A DNA stretch of 64,000 nt from Idiomarina ramblicola (GTDB lineage: Bacteria > Pseudomonadota > Gammaproteobacteria > Enterobacterales > Alteromonadaceae). The notes under the pieces are model-generated. The model made no database searches, had not been told where the DNA came from, and saw nothing but the letters and a program-made list of their open reading frames with translations. The DNA lies in assembly GCF_003987255.1 (NCBI RefSeq), contig NZ_PIQC01000006.1, positions 124,001 to 188,000 of the forward strand, written 5' to 3'. Every line of letters begins with the position of its first letter. Within the stretch, counting starts at the first letter, position 1. Below are positions 27,563 through 36,323 of the stretch, piece by piece. Position numbers and translations under genes: made by a program.

Positions 27563-28450
27563 TTAGTGGTCCCGCTTTAACAGCAAGTCGGAGAATTGTT
27601 TGAGTATGTCGGTATTGTAAGGGATATCGCTTAATGACTGTAGTGCTTTATCGTGTAAGTTTTGTAAGCGCTGTTGAGCACCTTCAATACCTAACAAACG
27701 CACGTAAGTTGATTTTTCAGACGCGGTATCTGAGCCCTGAGGTTTGCCCAGCGCTTCGGTGTTACCTGTCACATCAAGAATATCATCCTGCACTTGAAAT
27801 GCCAGCCCCAGGTATCGGGCAAATTGCTCGAACTTTTGTAACCATTGCTGCGCATCGTTGCTGCCACATAAAACGCCCATGCTGGCCGCTGCGGTTATGA
27901 GTGCGCCCGTTTTACTCAAGTGCATTTGCTCCAGCGCACTTTCCGTAACGGTTTTAGCGGTGGCTTGTAAGTCGATTGCCTGACCCGCACACATACCCTG
28001 AGCGCCACTTGCTTTGGCCAGTACATTGACGACTTGCAGTTGACGCTCTGCCGATAAGCCTTGCATGCTGCCTTCGGTCAGTATGTCAAAGGCCAGTGTT
28101 TGCAGTGCATCACCGGCGAGAATAGCTGTCGCCTCATCGTACGCAATGTGGCAAGTTGGCTGACCGCGACGTAAATCATCGTCGTCCATGGCCGGTAAGT
28201 CGTCATGAATTAATGAGTAAGCGTGTATTAGCTCAATGGCAGCTGCCGCACGTATGGCGTCGGTTTCGTTGGCAGCGCAGATATCGGCAATGGTCATGAC
28301 CAGATAGGGGCGAATGCGCTTTCCTCCGAGCAATACACCGTGCTGCATTGCCTGATTTAAGCGTTTATTTAACGTCAGGTGTTCAAGCTTTTGCTGTAAA
28401 AACGTGTCGACTTGTTTTCGCGTTGCTGCTGTTAACGAATCAATCGTCAC
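27563..28450 (-). CDS. ispA: Farnesyl diphosphate synthase
   Basis: 295 residues. Both aspartate-rich motifs are present: DDLPAMDDDDLRRG and DDILDVTG (after AFQVQ), with GGKRIRPYL near the start. It condenses isopentenyl and dimethylallyl units to C15 farnesyl diphosphate, downstream of the dxs product. It overlaps xseB by 4 bp. Confidence 0.96.
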   Translation of the reverse strand: MTIDSLTAATRKQVDTFLQQKLEHLTLNKRLNQAMQHGVLLGGKRIRPYLVMTIADICAANETDAIRAAAAIELIHAYSLIHDDLPAMDDDDLRRGQPTCHIAYDEATAILAGDALQTLAFDILTEGSMQGLSAERQLQVVNVLAKASGAQGMCAGQAIDLQATAKTVTESALEQMHLSKTGALITAAASMGVLCGSNDAQQWLQKFEQFARYLGLAFQVQDDILDVTGNTEALGKPQGSDTASEKSTYVRLLGIEGAQQRLQNLHDKALQSLSDIPYNTDILKQFSDLLLKRDH

Positions 28451-28686
28451 ATCAGTTCTCCATCGCTTTCTTCATTGTCCGGCTGTTGTTGCTCGGCCAG
28501 CAAGGTGGTGACTTTTTGTTCAGCCTGCTGCAGTTGCTGTTGGCTGGAGCGTGAAAGTTGAATCGCCTGCTCAAACTTTTTCAGGGATTGCTCTAAGGGC
28601 AAATCGCCTTGCTCAAGTTCATTAACCAGTTGCTCTAACTGCTCCAGCGCTTGTTCAAAGGATTGCTGCTTCTGTTCTTCTGCCAT
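28447..28686 (-). CDS. xseB: Exodeoxyribonuclease VII small subunit
   Basis: 79 residues from the ATG at 28686, the normal size; an in-frame ATG at 28722 would add 12 residues that lack conservation. The core SFEQALEQLEQLVNELEQGD and LPLEQSLKKFEQAIQL is the XseB helical pair. It joins XseA in the single-strand nuclease that cuts from both ends. First gene of the xseB-ispA-dxs operon; its stop overlaps the ispA start by 4 bp. Confidence 0.95.
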   Translation of the reverse strand: MAEEQKQQSFEQALEQLEQLVNELEQGDLPLEQSLKKFEQAIQLSRSSQQQLQQAEQKVTTLLAEQQQPDNEESDGELM

Positions 28687-28888
28687 AGCTGAGTCTGCCT
28701 TAAAATCTGTTTTGAGCCGCATTGCTACAAGAATGAAAGTTAATTATCCGATAAAGAATCCCGAATGTCAGCCGATGATCTCATTATTCCTGTGTAAGAT
28801 GATCAGATGTCGCTTGTCAGAGCGGCGCTATTGTTTAAGAATGAGCACAGCAGCATAAGCGAAAACGCAAATCGGGGAGGAAAGCTGA

Positions 28889-29656
28889 GTGGATATAGCA
28901 ACGCTCATAGGAATTATCGGCGCCATCGGCTTTGTCGTTGTAGCTATGATCCTGGGTGGGGACATAGGGCTGTTTTTGGATACTCGCTCGTTCTTTATCG
29001 TATTCGGTGGTTCATTATTTATTACCTTAGCTAACTTTTCTTTGAGCCAATTTCTGGGTACAGGGAAAGTGGTCGTTAAGGCATTTTTCTTTAAAATTGA
29101 ACACCCACAAGAGCTTATCGATACCGCGGTTGAAATGGCTGACGCTGCTCGTAAAGGCGGCTTTCTGGCACTGGAAGAGGCGGAAATTCCGAATAAGTTT
29201 TTTCGTAAAGGCGTCGACATGCTGGTTGACGGCCACGATGCTGAGGTTGTCCGTCAGACTTTGTCGAAAGACATAAAAATGAGCTTTTCCCGCCACGAAG
29301 AAGGTGCCCGCGTCTTTAAAATACTCAGTGACGTTGCACCGGCCATGGGTATGATTGGTACCTTGATTGGTTTGGTCGCCATGCTCTCCAACATGGACGA
29401 TCCAAAAGCCATCGGTCCGGCTATGGCCGTTGCGTTGTTAACCACGCTTTATGGTGCGTTCCTGGCGAACGTTATTGCCATTCCTATTGCGAATAAGTTG
29501 CTATTGCGTGCAGAGCAAGAAAAGCTGAACCAACAACTGATACTGGATGCAATCTTAGGTATTCAGGATGGTCAAAACCCTCGTGTCATTGAAGGTATTT
29601 TGCGTAATTACCTGGCTGAATCTAAGCGTATTGGTAATGAGGATGAGGACGAGTAG
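28889..29656 (+). CDS. pomA: Flagellar motor stator protein PomA
   Basis: 255 residues with four membrane segments: IGIIGAIGFVVVAMILGGDI near the N terminus, then FIVFGGSLFITLANF, and two late ones in APAMGMIGTLIGLVAML and MAVALLTTLYGAFLANVIA. The cytoplasmic loop carries the charged residues that contact the rotor. This is the PomA type that pairs with PomB to form a Na+-driven stator, judged from sequence similarity and location next to xseB as in vibrios. GTG start with GGGAGG upstream. pomB follows after 2 bp. No other flagellar gene is in the window. Confidence 0.93.
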   Translation: MDIATLIGIIGAIGFVVVAMILGGDIGLFLDTRSFFIVFGGSLFITLANFSLSQFLGTGKVVVKAFFFKIEHPQELIDTAVEMADAARKGGFLALEEAEIPNKFFRKGVDMLVDGHDAEVVRQTLSKDIKMSFSRHEEGARVFKILSDVAPAMGMIGTLIGLVAMLSNMDDPKAIGPAMAVALLTTLYGAFLANVIAIPIANKLLLRAEQEKLNQQLILDAILGIQDGQNPRVIEGILRNYLAESKRIGNEDEDE

Positions 29657-29658
29657 TC

Positions 29659-30597
29659 ATGGCCTCAGAGAAAGTCAGAGACGAAGAAGAAGAGGATTGC
29701 AACTGCCCGCCAGCCGGCTTGCCTATGTGGATGGCGACTTTTGCCGATCTCATGACCTTGCTCATGTGCTTCTTCGTGCTGTTGCTGGCTTTCTCCGAAA
29801 TGGATGTACTCAAGTTTAAGCAAATTGCCGGCTCAATGAAGTACGCCTTGGGCGTACAGAATAAAATTGAAGTGAAAGACATTCCTAAAGGAACCAGTGT
29901 CATTGCTCAGGAATTTCGTCCTGGCCGTCCGGAACCCACCCCCATTGAAACCATCCAGCAACAAACGGTCGAGATGACTCAGCAAATGCTGGAGTTTCAG
30001 GAAGGGGAGTCTGATTTTGCCGGAGGACAGCAAACCGAACGTGGTGGTCAGGAAGCTGACAGCACAGAAGATCAAAAAGAGGCAGAATCCGAAAACACCG
30101 AAGCCATAACTCAGGTGTCTAAAGAGCTTATGCGTCGTATTGAGCAGCAGCTCGAGAATGAAATTAAAGCCGGAACCATAGAGCTGGAACAGCATGGTCA
30201 GCAAATTATCATCCGTATACGTGAACAGGGGTCTTTCCCTGAAGGTTCGGCATTTTTACAGCCACAATTCCGGCCGATTATTCAACAAGTTGCTGGTGCA
30301 CTGAAAGATATTCCAGGCGAAGTGACCATTTCCGGGCATAGCGATAACGAACGTCTGGTTTCAGAGATTTACTCATCACGTTGGGATCTCTCCAGCAAGC
30401 GCGCGGTTGCTGTTGCAGAAGAAATGCTCAAAGTTGAAGACTTTAGCGAAGATCGACTGGTGGTTATGGGCTATTCAGATACCAAGCCATTGGTACCGAA
30501 TAACTCAGAAGAGAACCGCAAACGAAACCGCCGCGTCGAAATATCGGTGATGCAGGGTAAAGCAGCAGAATCGGATCCAGTCGACGTTATCGACTGA
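29659..30597 (+). CDS. pomB: Flagellar motor stator protein PomB
   Basis: 312 residues. A short cytoplasmic N terminus with a CNCPPAGLP stretch is followed by one membrane segment (MATFADLMTLLMCFFVLLLA) carrying the ion-binding Asp30. A flexible acidic linker (EGESDFAGGQQTERGGQEAD and onward) leads to an OmpA-like peptidoglycan-binding domain (EVTISGHSDNERLVSE, SSRWDLSSKRAVAVAEEML). It anchors the stator to the wall and carries Na+. Operon with pomA. Confidence 0.94.
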   Translation: MASEKVRDEEEEDCNCPPAGLPMWMATFADLMTLLMCFFVLLLAFSEMDVLKFKQIAGSMKYALGVQNKIEVKDIPKGTSVIAQEFRPGRPEPTPIETIQQQTVEMTQQMLEFQEGESDFAGGQQTERGGQEADSTEDQKEAESENTEAITQVSKELMRRIEQQLENEIKAGTIELEQHGQQIIIRIREQGSFPEGSAFLQPQFRPIIQQVAGALKDIPGEVTISGHSDNERLVSEIYSSRWDLSSKRAVAVAEEMLKVEDFSEDRLVVMGYSDTKPLVPNNSEENRKRNRRVEISVMQGKAAESDPVDVID

Positions 30598-30663
30598 TCG
30601 CTGGTTTCTGTCGGGCAGGACACGTATAATTGCCCACTTTCCTAAAGACTTGACGATTTTGCT

Positions 30664-32115
30664 ATGAAGTTTGTTGTTCGCCTGCACGCCGAAATTACCA
30701 TTAAAAGCCGCTCTGTCCGTAAGCGGTACGGGAAAGTATTAACCAATAACCTGCGAAAGATTTTGGCTCCGGTTGATGACTCAGTGTATGTGAAGTGGCT
30801 GTGGGACCGCATTGAGGTTTCCGCTGCTGGTGATGACTCTCAAGTACGCAATGAGATCAAAGAAGTCTTGCAGAATACGCCGGGTATCTCGTGGTTTGCC
30901 GAGGTTATTGAGCAGCCTTTAACTGACTTTGATGCGATTGCAGAGTTAGTGGGTGAGCATTGGCTAACACGCCTGCCGGGGAAAAGCTTTGCAATGCGAG
31001 TGAAGCGCAAAGGTCATCACGATTTCACTTCTCAACAGCTTGAGCAATATGTTGGCGGTTATTTATTGCAGCGCGTTCCAGATGCGTCAGTCAATCTATC
31101 AAAGCCCGATGAGGACATTGCACTTCAAATTACCAATAAGATCGTTCATCTAGTCGGTGAACGTATTACAGGCTTGGGCGGTTTTCCTATTCCGACTCAG
31201 GAAACCGTATTGTCACTACTAAGCGGCGGTTTTGATTCCGGCGTGGCCACTTATGAGTTTATCCGTCGCGGCGCGCGGACGCATTTCTGTTTTTTCAACT
31301 TGGGCGGTGATGCCCATGAAGTGGCCGTGCGTCAAATAGCCTATTATTTGTGGAAGCGTTACAGCGCGTCGCATCCTATTAAGTTTATCAGTGTTGATTT
31401 TGCCCCTATTGTTGACGATATTCTGACAAACGTGGATAACGGTCAAATGGGCGTGGTGCTAAAACGTCAGATGCTGCGGGCTGCGGATAAAGTCGCTCGG
31501 TATGTAAAAGCGCAGGCGTTGGTCACCGGTGAAGCTATGGGGCAAGTATCCAGCCAGACGCTGTCAAATTTACGGGTCATTGATCAGGCAACCTCAGCGT
31601 TAGTTTTACGGCCGCTAATAACCAAAGACAAACAAGAAATAGTGGATGAAGCGAAACGCATTGGTACCGAGCCTTTGGCAAAGTCGATTCCTGAATACTG
31701 TGGGGTTATTTCTAATAAACCAACGGTGAAAGCCATTCCAGAAGTCATTGAAGCGGAGGAAGCAAAGCTTAATCCGGACTTGCTTAATCAAGTGGTGCAG
31801 GCGTCTAACGTGCTCAGTATGCAGGATATTGCCACGCAAACCGATGAAGAACTGGCATTACCCGAAACCACAAGGGAACTCAAAAGTCATACGACCATCA
31901 TAGATATTCGGAATGATGACGAAATTGAAGCAGCGCCTTTGTCGGTAGAAGTAGAGGTTATTGAAATTCCATTTTTTAAATTAGCCACTCAATTTGCTGA
32001 ACTGGATCAAAGCCGTGAATATTTGTTGTATTGTGATCAGGGTATTATGAGCCGGATGCAGGCGTTGTTGTTGCACGAAAATGGCTATAACAACGTATCG
32101 GTTTATAAGCCTTAA
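30664..32115 (+). CDS. thiI: tRNA 4-thiouridine synthase ThiI with rhodanese domain
   Basis: 483 residues. An N-terminal ferredoxin-like and THUMP region (residues about 1-165) is followed by a PP-loop ATPase with SGGFDSGVATY. The C-terminal rhodanese domain is complete, with the persulfide Cys near residue 457 in LLYCDQGIMSR, so the protein is the long form that also serves thiamine thiazole synthesis. Partner sulfur donor is IscS in known systems. A VanZ-like gene follows after 18 bp. There is no riboswitch in the 66-bp gap upstream. Confidence 0.96.
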   Translation: MKFVVRLHAEITIKSRSVRKRYGKVLTNNLRKILAPVDDSVYVKWLWDRIEVSAAGDDSQVRNEIKEVLQNTPGISWFAEVIEQPLTDFDAIAELVGEHWLTRLPGKSFAMRVKRKGHHDFTSQQLEQYVGGYLLQRVPDASVNLSKPDEDIALQITNKIVHLVGERITGLGGFPIPTQETVLSLLSGGFDSGVATYEFIRRGARTHFCFFNLGGDAHEVAVRQIAYYLWKRYSASHPIKFISVDFAPIVDDILTNVDNGQMGVVLKRQMLRAADKVARYVKAQALVTGEAMGQVSSQTLSNLRVIDQATSALVLRPLITKDKQEIVDEAKRIGTEPLAKSIPEYCGVISNKPTVKAIPEVIEAEEAKLNPDLLNQVVQASNVLSMQDIATQTDEELALPETTRELKSHTTIIDIRNDDEIEAAPLSVEVEVIEIPFFKLATQFAELDQSREYLLYCDQGIMSRMQALLLHENGYNNVSVYKP

Positions 32116-32133
32116 TTTAAAGAGATGTAAACT

Positions 32134-32478
32134 ATGCTGGCGAGAGTCCTGTTTTTTGTTGTTTTGTCGATAGCCACGTTTTTATTTTTATGGCAGTTTC
32201 CAAGTACCGGAGCTCAAAGCATTCCGTACTTAGACAAGCTGGTTCATTTTGGCATTTTCTTTGTTTTGGCTTTGATGTTTCACCGAGCCTTCGCACTGTC
32301 GGCTAAGTTATCGCTCTTGTTTTTAGCCTGCTACGGCTTAATGATTGAATTGGCTCAGGCATACGCGCCGGGGCGCGGCGCTGATGTTTATGATTGGTTG
32401 GCGGACGCCAGTGGTGTCATTGCTTACTTTGTCCTGCATCACTTGAGAGAAAAGTACTTAAGAAAAAAGTCGCGTTAA
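32134..32478 (+). CDS. VanZ-family small membrane protein
   Basis: 114 residues with three to four membrane segments. The family pattern YLDKLVHFGIFFVLALMF and the late RGADVYDWLADASGVIAYF (the conserved D-x-x-x-N/D region) are clear. The group takes its name from VanZ of vancomycin resistance, but most members are unstudied housekeeping genes. There is no sign of antibiotic resistance here. The stop lies in the loop of a bidirectional terminator shared with srmB. Confidence 0.82.
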   Translation: MLARVLFFVVLSIATFLFLWQFPSTGAQSIPYLDKLVHFGIFFVLALMFHRAFALSAKLSLLFLACYGLMIELAQAYAPGRGADVYDWLADASGVIAYFVLHHLREKYLRKKSR

Positions 32479-32489
32479 CGCGACTTTTT
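32464..32489. terminator. Bidirectional terminator holding both stop codons of convergent genes
   Basis: A perfect 26-bp palindrome: the arms AAAAAGTCGCG (32464-32474) and CGCGACTTTTT (32479-32489) flank a TTAA loop. On the plus strand the stem is followed by a T-run; on the minus strand likewise. The loop TTAA (32475-32478) gives TAA on both strands: the VanZ-like stop at 32476-32478 and the srmB stop at 32475-32477. Confidence 0.88.
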
Positions 32490-33704
32490 CTTTTTATCTT
32501 TTTTCTTCTTGTCTTTTTTCTTCGATCGGGACTTTTCGGTCGACGGAAACTTATACTGAGGTTTTAGACCTTCAATGGTTCTTCTGTCGAGTTTGGCATC
32601 TAAATAACGCTCAACGCGTCCCAGTAGTAAGGCGTCGTGAGCCTCCACTAATGAAATGGCGATACCTTTTTGTCCGCCTCGGGCGGTACGGCCAATCCGA
32701 TGCAGATAAACATCGGCTTGTTTTGGTAAGTCGTAGTTAACCACGACGGTAATATCATCGACATCCAGCCCTCTTGCTGCAATATCAGTCGCCACCAAAG
32801 TGATATCGGTGGTCTGTTTTAGCTCGTTCATGATGCGTTGACGATCACTTTGTGGCATGTCGCCACGCAGGGTGACAATTTTGCGTCCGGTACCAAACTG
32901 ACTGCGCAAAAAGTTGGCAATGAGCTCCACACGCTCACGTGTTCTGACGAACACAAATTGTCGACCCGGATGCTCTTTAAGCGTGCTCATTAAAAGCTGG
33001 CGTTTATGCTCATCGGTATCGGCTAAGTGTACCCACTGGAGAATCTTGCCGCGCTCACGTTTGGGCGGTTGCACGTCAATGTACTCTGGTTCCGTCAGTA
33101 GCTCGCGGGAAAACTTAATAACGCCAGAGCTGTTCAGTGTCGCCGACAATAACAGTGACTGCTGGCGGTGCCGTGCCTGCAGAGCCATTTCTTTTACCGT
33201 GGCCGCAAAGCCCATATCCAGCATGCGGTCGGCCTCATCAATAATCAGCCATTCGATGCCTTCCAGGTTGTATTGTTCCGCTTCCAGTAAGTCCATCAGG
33301 CGGCCGGGTGTGGCGACCAGAATATCGTGTGTTTTTTCCAGCAGAGACAGTTGCGAACCGTAGTTAATACCGCCGGTGACCACAACTGACGACAATCCGG
33401 TTTTACCCTCGAACTGCTGCGCCTGTTGGTGAATCTGTTCAGCCAGCTCGCGAGTTGGAGCCAGAATCAGAATGCGAGCCGGGCCGGGTTGTTGACGTGG
33501 GAAATCCAGCAAATGCTGTAGTGCCGGTAACAGAAACGCTAACGTCTTACCCGTTCCTGTTGGCGCACTGATAAGTAAGTCGCGGCCATCAAGAGCGGCG
33601 GGAATACTTTGTTGCTGTACTTTTGCTGGTTTGTTTAGTTCGGCATCCCGCAGGACCGCAATTAAGCGGTCATCAAGATCAAACTCTTCCCAGTCTGGGG
33701 TCAT
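32475..33704 (-). CDS. srmB: DEAD-box RNA helicase, SrmB type
   Basis: About 409 residues. DEAD-box motifs in order: Q motif PAKVQQQSIPAAL, Walker A APTGTGKT, PTRELAEQI, TPGRL, DEAD as IIDEADRML, SAT in LLSATLNSS, VATDIAARGLDVDDI and HRIGRTAR. The tail is a basic Lys/Arg/Ser run (KSRSKKKDKKKKDKKKK). SrmB acts early in 50S ribosome assembly. I chose the ATG at 33704 (MTPDWEEFDLDD), with AAGGAAA upstream on the minus strand. The open frame extends 31 codons further but those residues are not SrmB-like. Confidence 0.9.
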   Translation of the reverse strand: MTPDWEEFDLDDRLIAVLRDAELNKPAKVQQQSIPAALDGRDLLISAPTGTGKTLAFLLPALQHLLDFPRQQPGPARILILAPTRELAEQIHQQAQQFEGKTGLSSVVVTGGINYGSQLSLLEKTHDILVATPGRLMDLLEAEQYNLEGIEWLIIDEADRMLDMGFAATVKEMALQARHRQQSLLLSATLNSSGVIKFSRELLTEPEYIDVQPPKRERGKILQWVHLADTDEHKRQLLMSTLKEHPGRQFVFVRTRERVELIANFLRSQFGTGRKIVTLRGDMPQSDRQRIMNELKQTTDITLVATDIAARGLDVDDITVVVNYDLPKQADVYLHRIGRTARGGQKGIAISLVEAHDALLLGRVERYLDAKLDRRTIEGLKPQYKFPSTEKSRSKKKDKKKKDKKKKSR

Positions 33705-33735
33705 AGTATTTTCCTTGAAATCATCATATCTGTGA

Positions 33736-34584
33736 TTAACGCAATAGTAATAAAGCGGAATTGGTCGTTTGCAATAAACTGGTTGTGGTACTGCCAACTA
33801 AAAACTGACGAATACGGGAATGACCGTAAGCACCCATCACCAGCAAATCGATATTGTGTTCTTGCTGATAAGCATGAAGTGCTGGCTCAACTTCGCCGGA
33901 ACGTATTTCAAAGCGCACGTTATGGCCCAATTCATTGAGATGGTTTGCTGCAGCCTCAATAGAGGCGCGGCTGTCGTTGGTATCGGCGCCCACCATAACC
34001 AAATGCAGTGGCAAGCCTCTGAAAATAGGGCTTTCGGCTAATAAACGGATGCCTTTGCGAGAAGAGTCGCTGCCATCAAATGCCAGCATGACACTTTTCG
34101 GTTCTGTAAACTCTTCTGGCGCGACTAGAATCGGTCTGTGCATGGTTCGCACAACGGTTTCAATTTGACTGCCTACACGGCTCGTGCGGGTGGTGTCTTC
34201 GCCATGAAGACCCATCACCAGCAGCCGCATGGAATCTTCAATTTCATGCAAAGAATCAGCTAAGTCGCCGTGTCGCTGGCGTAAGTTAACGTCTTTGACG
34301 CCATCTTGCAGAGCGCGTTTTTTCGCGCTTTCCAGCATATGGTGGCCTTGTTCCAGGGCCAATTTGCTGCGTTGTTGATCAAGTTCGGCTAATTGTTCAA
34401 GTAAGGTTTCCCGGCTACCTAAGCCAATATTGCCGGTCATATCCGGCTCTGTTGGGTAACGAGCTTCATCCAGAACATGAAAAAGTGTTAAGGGGGTTTC
34501 TAAGCGTAACGCTGCCCAACTGGCATAATCACAGACGGACAGTGTTGACGCAGAGCCATCGATACAAGCAACGACGTGTTTCAT
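33736..34584 (-). CDS. Tandem universal stress protein (UspE-like)
   Basis: About 282 residues made of two UspA domains in a row, each with a stretch like HVVACIDGS and SVMLAFDGSDSS. The C-terminal ATP-binding pattern G-x2-G-x9-G-S/T is visible at MGAYGHSRIRQFLVGSTTTSLL; the first domain ends MGLHGEDTTRTSRVGSQIETVV. I chose ATG 34584 (AAGGA 7 nt upstream); ATG 34602 is an alternative. It directly follows the SulP transporter gene. SulP-USP pairs are common and suggest a regulatory role on anion transport (inference). Confidence 0.85.
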   Translation of the reverse strand: MKHVVACIDGSASTLSVCDYASWAALRLETPLTLFHVLDEARYPTEPDMTGNIGLGSRETLLEQLAELDQQRSKLALEQGHHMLESAKKRALQDGVKDVNLRQRHGDLADSLHEIEDSMRLLVMGLHGEDTTRTSRVGSQIETVVRTMHRPILVAPEEFTEPKSVMLAFDGSDSSRKGIRLLAESPIFRGLPLHLVMVGADTNDSRASIEAAANHLNELGHNVRFEIRSGEVEPALHAYQQEHNIDLLVMGAYGHSRIRQFLVGSTTTSLLQTTNSALLLLR

Positions 34585-34601
34585 TGTTAAATCCTTTTCC
34601 A

Positions 34602-36092
34602 TTAGTGACCACCCATTAATTTATCGACAGCGTCGGGTTTATCATGGACGCCGAAGCGGTCAACGATAGTGGCACTGGCTTCGTTCAGGCCAATGACTTC
34701 AACTTCCGCACCTTCACGGCGGAACTTCACTACGGCGCGGTCAAGCGCATCAACGGCGGTGATATCCCAGAAGTGGGCCTGACTTAAGTCGATGACCACT
34801 TGTTCAACCCCTTCTTTGAAGTCAAATGCGCCAAGAAACTTCTCAGACGAACTGAAAAACACCTGTCCGATGACTCGGTATGTGCGCTTAATACCATCGT
34901 TATCGATGTCTGACTTAATGTACAGATAATGCCCGATTTTGTTCGCAAAGAACATGGCTGCGAGAAGTACCCCGACTAGTACACCATAAGCCAGGTTGTG
35001 TGTGGCAACAACAACGGCAACGGTGGTGACCATAACAATATTGGTGGACAGTGGATGCTTCTTTAAGTTCTTAATGGAGCTCCAGCTGAAGGTACCAATA
35101 GACACCATGATCATGACGGCAACAAGCGCCGCCATAGGAATTTGTACCAGCAGTTTATCCAGAACCAAAACCATAACCAGCAAGAAGATACCAGCCACCA
35201 GAGTTGACAGGCGTGTGCGGCCACCTGACTTTACGTTAATGATAGATTGCCCAATCATAGCGCAGCCAGCCATACCTCCTAGCAAGCCGGAACCGATATT
35301 GGCAATGCCCTGGCCTTTGCATTCGCGGTTCTTATCGCTGGAAGTGTCGGTTAAGTCATCAACGATAGTCGCGGTCATTAATGATTCCAGAATACCAACA
35401 ACCGCAAGTGCTGCCGAGTATGGGAAGATAATGGCTAAGGTTTCAAAGTTTAACGGAACGTCTGGCCAAAGAAATATTGGCAACGTATCGGGTAGGTCAC
35501 CCATATCGCCAACCGTACGAATATCCAGGCCTAAGAAGACGGCGACAATGGTTAAGGAAACGATACAAACCAGCGGAGAGGGCAGTATTCTCCCGATTAC
35601 CGGAACATAAGGGAAGCCGTAAATAATGGCTAAGCCAGCGGCTGTCATCGCGTAAACATGCCAGGTTACGTTGGTTAATTCCGGCAGTTGCGCCATAAAA
35701 ATTAGAATAGCCAGGGCATTAACAAAGCCCGTGACCACCGAGCGCGAAACAAAGCGCATCAGCTCCCCAAGTTTGAGGTAGCCTGCAATTATTTGCAATA
35801 CGCCGGTCAACAGGGTTGCGGCTAGCAGGTACTCAAGCCCGTGATCTTTGACCAGGGTGACCATTAGCAGGGCCATAGCGCCGGTTGCGGCAGATATCAT
35901 ACCCGGGCGGCCACCCGTAAAAGCGATAACAACGGCAATACAGAAAGAAGCGTACAAGCCTATTTTCGGATCAACACCGGCGATAATAGAGAATGCGATA
36001 GCTTCAGGAATGAGCGCTAGAGCAACGACAATACCTGAGAGCAAATCACCACGTATATTAGAAAACCAGTTCTGCTGGATAGACTTCAACAT
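34602..36092 (-). CDS. SulP-family anion transporter with STAS domain
   Basis: About 496 residues. The N-terminal [28 protein letters not shown] is the SulP signature, followed by 10-14 membrane segments and a cytoplasmic STAS domain (residues about 390-490, with [22 protein letters not shown]). Substrates in the family include sulfate and, for the marine BicA type, Na+-coupled bicarbonate; the USP partner leans toward the second (inference). ATG 36092 begins [10 protein letters not shown], while an in-frame ATG at 36125 is unlikely. The gene sits behind a long leader with repeated GCCACC boxes. Confidence 0.85.
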   Translation of the reverse strand: MLKSIQQNWFSNIRGDLLSGIVVALALIPEAIAFSIIAGVDPKIGLYASFCIAVVIAFTGGRPGMISAATGAMALLMVTLVKDHGLEYLLAATLLTGVLQIIAGYLKLGELMRFVSRSVVTGFVNALAILIFMAQLPELTNVTWHVYAMTAAGLAIIYGFPYVPVIGRILPSPLVCIVSLTIVAVFLGLDIRTVGDMGDLPDTLPIFLWPDVPLNFETLAIIFPYSAALAVVGILESLMTATIVDDLTDTSSDKNRECKGQGIANIGSGLLGGMAGCAMIGQSIINVKSGGRTRLSTLVAGIFLLVMVLVLDKLLVQIPMAALVAVMIMVSIGTFSWSSIKNLKKHPLSTNIVMVTTVAVVVATHNLAYGVLVGVLLAAMFFANKIGHYLYIKSDIDNDGIKRTYRVIGQVFFSSSEKFLGAFDFKEGVEQVVIDLSQAHFWDITAVDALDRAVVKFRREGAEVEVIGLNEASATIVDRFGVHDKPDAVDKLMGGH

Positions 36093-36290
36093 AGTTAAAT
36101 GACACCAAATTTTAATAGCAAACATAAAGCGGCCGGAATGGCCAGAAAAGCAGTGAACAGCCTACTGCGCACCTGTGACAGGGAAGTGACGGCTAGGGTG
36201 GCGTAATACGCGTCAGCACGTAGGTGGCTCCTTATGGTTTGAGGCTGGTCAAAAAAAGAGCGCGAATTTTAGCATAAAATGTGCCAACTA
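36093..36290 (-). promoter_or_regulatory. Promoter and long 5' leader of the SulP-USP operon
   Basis: Read on the minus strand, a TTGTAG box and TAAAAT with a 16-bp spacer give a plausible sigma-70 promoter, leaving a leader of about 165 nt before the ATG. The leader has two copies of a GCCACC box, GCCACCTA (complement of 36221-36228) and GCCACCCTA (complement of 36194-36202), in a region with several short complementary runs. This looks like a structured RNA, possibly an ion-sensing riboswitch, but I cannot assign a known family by eye. Confidence 0.4.
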
Positions 36291-36323
36291 CAAGTGATTT
36301 CCACATCGGCGTAGCCTGACATA

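Noticed and set aside
32134-32478. Reading the VanZ-like gene as antibiotic resistance
   Set aside because: Only the family name suggests it; no other van genes are present and most family members have no link to resistance.
32914-33363. 149-codon open frame on the plus strand inside srmB
   Set aside because: Antisense to conserved DEAD-box motifs; Ser/Arg/Cys-rich with no recognisable domain.
33705-33797. 31-codon upstream extension of srmB
   Set aside because: The added residues are not SrmB-like, and the inner ATG at 33704 has a good ribosome binding site.
34996-35610. 204-codon open frame on the plus strand inside the SulP gene
   Set aside because: Antisense to a conserved transporter; composition (Thr, Ile, Ser rich) mirrors the hydrophobic codons of the opposite strand.
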